Assembly: GCA_949742895.1 (NCBI GenBank)
Contig: CATJRT010000425.1
Location: 1 to 15,831 of the forward strand
Direction: 5' to 3'
DNA length: 15,831 bases
Source: an uncultured Eubacteriales bacterium
Lineage (GTDB): Bacteria; Bacillota_A; Clostridia; Oscillospirales; Oscillospiraceae
Numbering within the stretch: position 1 is the first letter of the stretch; each line of letters starts with the position of its first letter. The notes below the pieces were generated by a model. It was given only the letters and a program-made list of their open reading frames with translations, was not told the origin of the DNA and ran no database searches. Position numbers and translations under genes: made by a program. Positions 12,818-15,831 of this stretch are shown here, in pieces.

Positions 12818-12846
12818 TTGCCGGACGGGGGAAAAGCTGGTATACT
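12818..12846 (+). promoter_or_regulatory. Promoter of the deaminase-apbE pair
   Basis: TTGCCG (12818-12823), a 17-bp spacer and TATACT (12841-12846). The -10 box is strong and the -35 box matches four of six bases. A 13-bp dyad, CTCTAC-T-GTAGAG (12845-12857), overlaps the end of the -10 box and the expected start site and may be an operator. Confidence 0.55.
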
Positions 12847-12876
12847 CTACTGTAGAGAAAGACAGGAGGGATACCC

Positions 12877-13368
12877 ATGGCCCGCATCGACAAGGAAAAC
12901 TACTATCTGGATATCGCAGGCACCGTGCTGGAGCGCTCCACCTGTATGCGGAAGCACTACGGGGCTATCATCGTACAGAGCGATGAGATTGTCTCCTCCG
13001 GCTACAACGGCGCGCCCAGAGGGCGGAAGAACTGCGGCGATTTGGGTTACTGCGCCCGGGCGGCGCTGAATATCCCCTCCGGCCAGCGGTATGAGCTGTG
13101 CCGCTCCGTCCATGCCGAGGCCAACGCCATCATCTCCGCCTCCCGGCGGGAGGTGCTGGGGGCCTCGCTATATATGGTATGCCGGGACCCCAGGACCGGG
13201 GAGCTGATCCCCGGCTCCACCTCCTGCTCCATGTGCCGCAGGCTCATCATCAACGCAGGTATTGCACGTGTGGTCATTCGGGATACCCCTACAGAGTACC
13301 GGGTGGTGGACGTGCAGAAGGAGTGGATCGACCAGGACGATTCCATCCCGGAGCACCTGGAGGGCTGA
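12877..13368 (+). CDS. dCMP deaminase family protein
   Basis: A 163-residue zinc-dependent deaminase of the dCMP/ComEB type, which would convert dCMP to dUMP for thymidylate supply. The zinc and catalytic motif HAEANAI is at 79-85 (H79, E81), and the second zinc motif is SCSMC (116-120, C117 and C120), where the usual Pro before the first Cys is Ser. The N-terminal half includes ERSTCMRKHYGAIIV (19-33) and GYNGAPRG (42-49), both typical of the family's nucleotide pocket; the length fits. AGGAGG lies 7 bases before the ATG. It has its own promoter (12818-12846), and apbE begins 6 bp after its stop. A related deaminase specificity cannot be excluded. Confidence 0.9.
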   Translation: MARIDKENYYLDIAGTVLERSTCMRKHYGAIIVQSDEIVSSGYNGAPRGRKNCGDLGYCARAALNIPSGQRYELCRSVHAEANAIISASRREVLGASLYMVCRDPRTGELIPGSTSCSMCRRLIINAGIARVVIRDTPTEYRVVDVQKEWIDQDDSIPEHLEG

Positions 13369-13374
13369 GGGACC

Positions 13375-14415
13375 ATGAGGCGGATATTGGCCGTGCTGCT
13401 TGCCCTCCTGTTGCTGGCGGGGTGCGCTGCCCCGGTGGACCAGGCCCAGCCCCGGTATGAGACTACCTTTTTTGCCATGGACACGGTGATGACCCTCCGG
13501 CTGTACGAGGGCGGGGACGAGGCGCTTTTGGAGCAGGCCCAGGCCCGGGTGGAGGAGCTGGAGGGGCTTTGGTCCGTCACCGATGAGGGCAGCGAAATTT
13601 ACGCCCTGAACCGGGACGGCGAAGGGAAATTGTCCCCGGAGACGGCGGACCTGCTGGACACGGCGTTGGCCATGTGTGAAGGCACCGGCGGCGCACTGGA
13701 CATCTCCATTTACCCCGTCCTGCGCACATGGGGCTTTACCACCGGGGAGTATGCCGTGCCGGACAGGGAAACCATTGCCGCCCTGCTCCCCCTGGTGGAC
13801 TATACCCGAATCGAGCGGGACGGCACATACGCCGCCCTGCCCGATGGCATGGAGATCGATCTGGGCAGCGTGGCCAAGGGCTGCACTGGATGGTGGCTGA
13901 CGTATTTGCTGTTGGAAAACGGCGTTACCTCCGCCCTGCTGGACCTGGGCGGCAACATCCAGACCATCGGGGCCAGGCCGGACGGCTCCCCCTGGCGCGT
14001 CGCCATCCACGACCCAGAGGGGGAGGGAAACCTGGGCGTGGTGGAGGTCGTTGACCAGGCCGTCATCACCTCTGGCGGGTATGAGCGGTATTTTGAGGAG
14101 GACGGCGTGCGCTACTGGCACATCCTGGACCCCAAAACTGGCTGGCCCGCCCGCAGCGGCCTTTCTTCCGTCACCGTGGTGGGGGACAATGCGGCGGCGC
14201 AGCGGGATAGCGGCGGAATGTGCGACGCGCTGTCCACCGCCCTGTTCGTCATGGGCCGGGAGGAGGCCGTGGATTTCTGGCGGCAGTACCGGGACGAGTG
14301 GGGCTTTGAATTGATTCTGGTGGAGGAGGACGGCTCCGTCACCGTCACTGCCGGACTGGAGGACAGCTTTACCCTGAGCCAGAGGGACCGCACACTGACC
14401 GTCGCCCGCCCTTGA
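13375..14415 (+). CDS. apbE: FAD:protein FMN transferase, lipoprotein
   Basis: A 346-residue ApbE/Ftp-type enzyme that transfers FMN from FAD to Thr/Ser of target proteins such as Rnf and Nqr subunits, or extracytoplasmic flavoproteins. The N terminus is a lipoprotein signal with lipobox LLAGC (lipidated C17), so it acts outside the membrane. Family motifs in order are ETTFFAMDTVMTL (29-41), IDLGSVAKG (161-169), LLDLGGNIQTIGARPDG, SGGYERYF then HILDPKTGWPA, and CDALSTALFVMG near 281-292, whose D and T bind Mg. All key positions look intact. The ribosome site GGAGG overlaps the end of the deaminase gene, suggesting coupling. No target flavoprotein is encoded in the window. Confidence 0.95.
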   Translation: MRRILAVLLALLLLAGCAAPVDQAQPRYETTFFAMDTVMTLRLYEGGDEALLEQAQARVEELEGLWSVTDEGSEIYALNRDGEGKLSPETADLLDTALAMCEGTGGALDISIYPVLRTWGFTTGEYAVPDRETIAALLPLVDYTRIERDGTYAALPDGMEIDLGSVAKGCTGWWLTYLLLENGVTSALLDLGGNIQTIGARPDGSPWRVAIHDPEGEGNLGVVEVVDQAVITSGGYERYFEEDGVRYWHILDPKTGWPARSGLSSVTVVGDNAAAQRDSGGMCDALSTALFVMGREEAVDFWRQYRDEWGFELILVEEDGSVTVTAGLEDSFTLSQRDRTLTVARP

Positions 14416-14640
14416 GACGCCAGTGCCTTGGATTGCCGCGTTTTCTGGTTTGGCCTCCTCGCTCCGGTCCATCCGCCCCTATGGGTCTATTGTCACGCTT
14501 CTTGGGGTCCCTGCAAAGCCGCTCTTTGGCTTTGTGGGGAAAGGAGGAGCAGCGCAGTAAACTCGCTTTGTTGCTCCGCTCCAAGCTCCCTCGCTGCCCG
14601 CTTCTCCGCGCTTCTTTGTTGGAAAGTTCATGAAAGTTTC
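14416..14640. repeat. Hairpin-rich intergenic stretch, possible dispersed repeat
   Basis: No gene with a ribosome site is seen here. The stretch has several imperfect dyads. The clearest is CAAAGCC (14514-14520) with GGCTTTG (14528-14534), extended outward by CCC/GGG and G-U pairs. A second is GGAGCA (14546-14551) with TGCTCC (14572-14577). Short motifs recur (GCTCC, CGCTTC, CTCGCT), and overlapping frames are open on both strands without coding character. This looks like an intergenic repeat element rather than a decayed gene, but copies elsewhere in the genome cannot be checked from this window. Confidence 0.35.
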
Positions 14641-14650
14641 ACATTTCCAC

Positions 14651-14679
14651 TTGACAGGGAAGCCCATGCCCTTTACAAT
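14651..14679 (+). promoter_or_regulatory. Strong promoter upstream of rny
   Basis: TTGACA (14651-14656), a 17-bp spacer and TACAAT (14674-14679), one base from full consensus. The start site would fall near 14686. It is the best promoter found between apbE and rny, 250 bp before the rny ATG. Confidence 0.8.
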
Positions 14680-14685
14680 TAGGAA

Positions 14686-14756
14686 GGATAATTTTGAAGG
14701 ACTGTGCGGGTTTCTCGCCGTTTTGAGCGTTTGCAGCGCCCCCTTCGGGCGTTTTC
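14686..14756 (+). ncRNA. Candidate short leader RNA or small RNA
   Basis: From the start site expected for the promoter at 14651-14679 to the hairpin plus U run at 14735-14756 is about 70 bases, the size of a small RNA or an attenuated leader. It contains AGGAAGG (14681-14687) followed by a possible ten-codon frame starting with TTG at 14694 and ending at TGA 14724-14726, which could be a leader peptide. I do not recognise an Rfam family. The call rests only on promoter-to-terminator spacing. Confidence 0.4.
14735..14756 (+). terminator. Intrinsic terminator in the rny leader
   Basis: CGCCC (14737-14741) pairs with GGGCG (14747-14751) around a five-base loop CCTTC, extended by a G-U and an A-T pair, and is followed by TTTTC. 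It could end the ~70-base transcript from the promoter at 14651-14679. Confidence 0.65.
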
Positions 14757-14844
14757 TATATAATCTCCTCACATAGATCTGTAACCCTCAATACAGTATC
14801 CAACGGCCATGCCATGCCCCGAGGGTATGCGGTCTTTCAGTTAT

Positions 14845-14880
14845 CGCGGTGCGTCTTTTTCACGCATCGCGTCTTATTTT
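14845..14880 (+). terminator. Terminator-like hairpin before rny
   Basis: CGCGGTGCGT (14845-14854) pairs with ACGCATCGCG (14862-14871), ten pairs with one G-U, around a seven-base loop CTTTTTC, and is followed by TCTTATTTT (14872-14880). It lies 48 bases before the rny ATG with no visible promoter in between, so rny transcription apparently has to pass it. It could be an attenuator or a stabilising 5' hairpin. Confidence 0.65.
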
Positions 14881-14928
14881 GCTTATTTTTTACGAAAAAA
14901 CGAAAGAAACAGGAGGTGTGGAACCCAA

Positions 14929-15831
14929 ATGCAAGTGCCAGTCTTTGTAACCGTAATCATCGCGGTGGTCATTGGCCTGGTCTGTCTGGCTGTGGGCGCG
15001 GTTATTGGCTACAACCGCCGCAAGGCCGCCGCCGAGCGGGAAATCGGCTCCGCTGAAGAGGAAGCCCGCCGCATCATCAACGACGCCATCAAGTCCGCCG
15101 AGAACAAAAAGCGTGAGGCCACCGTGGAGGCCAAGGAGGAGATCCTCAAGGTCCGCAACGAGTTCGAGAAGGAGATCAAGGACCGCCGCAACGAGATCCA
15201 GCGCCAGGAGAACCGGCTGCACTCCAAGGAAGAGAACCTTGACCGCAAGCTGGAGAACCTGGAGCGCAAAAAGGAGGACGTGGCCGCCCGGATCACCCAG
15301 TTGGAGGAGGAGAAGCTGGAGCTGGACGGCCTGAAGGACAAGCAGCTCGAACTTCTGGAGCGTATTTCCGGCCTGACTACCGAGGAGGCCAAGCGCTACC
15401 TCATCGAGCAGCTTGAGAACGACGTGACCCACGAGGAGGCTTTGAAGCTCAAGGAGATCCAGGCCCGCTACAAGGAGGAGGCGGAGACCTACGCACGGGA
15501 GCAGATCGCCCTGGCCATCCAGCGCTGCGCTGCCGACCATGTGGCGGAGGCCACCGTGTCCGTGGTGCCCCTGCCCAACGACGAGATGAAGGGCCGCATC
15601 ATTGGCCGGGAGGGACGCAACATCCGCACGCTGGAGACCATGACCGGTGTGGACCTCATCATCGACGACACTCCCGAGGCCATCACTGTATCCTGCTTTG
15701 ACCCGGTGCGCCGGGAGATCGCCCGCATTGCCCTGGAAAAGCTGATCCAGGACGGACGCATCCATCCCGCCCGGATCGAAGAGATGGTGGAGAAAGCCAA
15801 GCGGGAAGTGGACTCCACCATCAAGTCGGAG
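14929..15831 (+). CDS. rny: Ribonuclease Y, 3' end outside the window
   Basis: The first 301 codons of RNase Y, the membrane-anchored endoribonuclease that starts bulk mRNA decay in many Firmicutes. Residues 5-28 form the single membrane anchor ([22 protein letters not shown]). About 30-200 is a long charged coiled coil dominated by E, K and R, used for oligomerisation. A KH RNA-binding domain follows, with [12 protein letters not shown] (222-233; the GxxG loop is 226-229). The catalytic HD domain and the stop codon lie beyond the right edge; full-length proteins have roughly 520 residues. AGGAGGTG lies 10 bases before the ATG. It has an unusually structured upstream region with two terminator-like hairpins. 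Confidence 0.96.
   Translation, partial: MQVPVFVTVIIAVVIGLVCLAVGAVIGYNRRKAAAEREIGSAEEEARRIINDAIKSAENKKREATVEAKEEILKVRNEFEKEIKDRRNEIQRQENRLHSKEENLDRKLENLERKKEDVAARITQLEEEKLELDGLKDKQLELLERISGLTTEEAKRYLIEQLENDVTHEEALKLKEIQARYKEEAETYAREQIALAIQRCAADHVAEATVSVVPLPNDEMKGRIIGREGRNIRTLETMTGVDLIIDDTPEAITVSCFDPVRREIARIALEKLIQDGRIHPARIEEMVEKAKREVDSTIKSE

Noticed and set aside
13168..14472. Minus-strand open frame (about 434 codons) opposite apbE
   Set aside because: It is the mirror of the deaminase and ApbE coding sequence; no family motif or ribosome site.
14759..14764. TATAAT as -10 box of an rny promoter
   Set aside because: No -35 box is found at 16-18 bp; the upstream bases form the GC-rich terminator stem.
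14651..14928. Known riboswitch or T-box in the rny leader
   Set aside because: No T-box sequence, SAM, FMN, TPP, cobalamin or other class consensus was recognised; only generic hairpins are visible.
14890..15765. Minus-strand open frame (about 291 codons) opposite rny
   Set aside because: The Leu/Val/Asp-rich product is the antisense of the Glu/Lys coiled coil of RNase Y; no start signals.

Overview
The window looks like a stretch of chromosome from a GC-rich member of the Clostridia, most likely an Oscillospiraceae-type gut anaerobe (Flavonifractor/Lawsonibacter-like). This is inferred from the GC-rich codon use, strong AGGAGG ribosome sites, sigma-A promoters with 17-bp spacers, an S-layer-anchored lysozyme, RNase Y, and PadR/DUF2812 and DUF3169 modules. 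No phage, conjugation, CRISPR, rRNA or tRNA genes are visible.

Layout. (1) 141-1454, minus strand: a small regulated operon of a 62-aa membrane peptide, a 71-aa Xre-type repressor and a DUF3169 membrane protein. Its promoter is followed by three evenly spaced copies of the same inverted repeat. (2) 1500-3134, plus strand: a secreted SLH-GH25 cell-wall hydrolase with its own promoter. It converges on the next operon at a shared bidirectional terminator (3211-3245). (3) 10478 down to 3265, minus strand: an eight-gene, tightly packed operon read as mnmE, an SdpI-family gene, an unknown gene, dtd, mutL, a Tiki/TraB-like gene, a GNAT gene and a uridine-kinase-like gene. It joins tRNA modification, D-aminoacyl-tRNA proofreading and mismatch repair with several poorly known proteins. 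(4) 10559-11035, minus strand: a membrane zinc-ribbon protein with its own promoter and terminator. (5) 11106-12809, plus strand: a PadR repressor overlapping a DUF2812 membrane protein, with two palindromic operators in the promoter. (6) 12818-14415, plus strand: a dCMP-deaminase-like protein and an ApbE flavin transferase lipoprotein. (7) 14416-14928: 513 bp without a convincing gene. It holds a hairpin-rich stretch that may be a dispersed repeat, a near-consensus promoter and two terminator-like hairpins ahead of rny. (8) 14929 to the right edge: RNase Y, cut off by the window end after 301 codons.

The most interesting signals are regulatory: the triple operator array at 1361-1421, the paired PadR operators at 11114-11158, and the rny leader with promoter and two terminator-like hairpins at 14651-14880. 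Among the proteins, the GxxH-containing Tiki/TraB-like protein beside mutL and the missing Asn in the MnmE G4 motif deserve a second look. All functional statements rest on reading motifs by eye; no database search was run.
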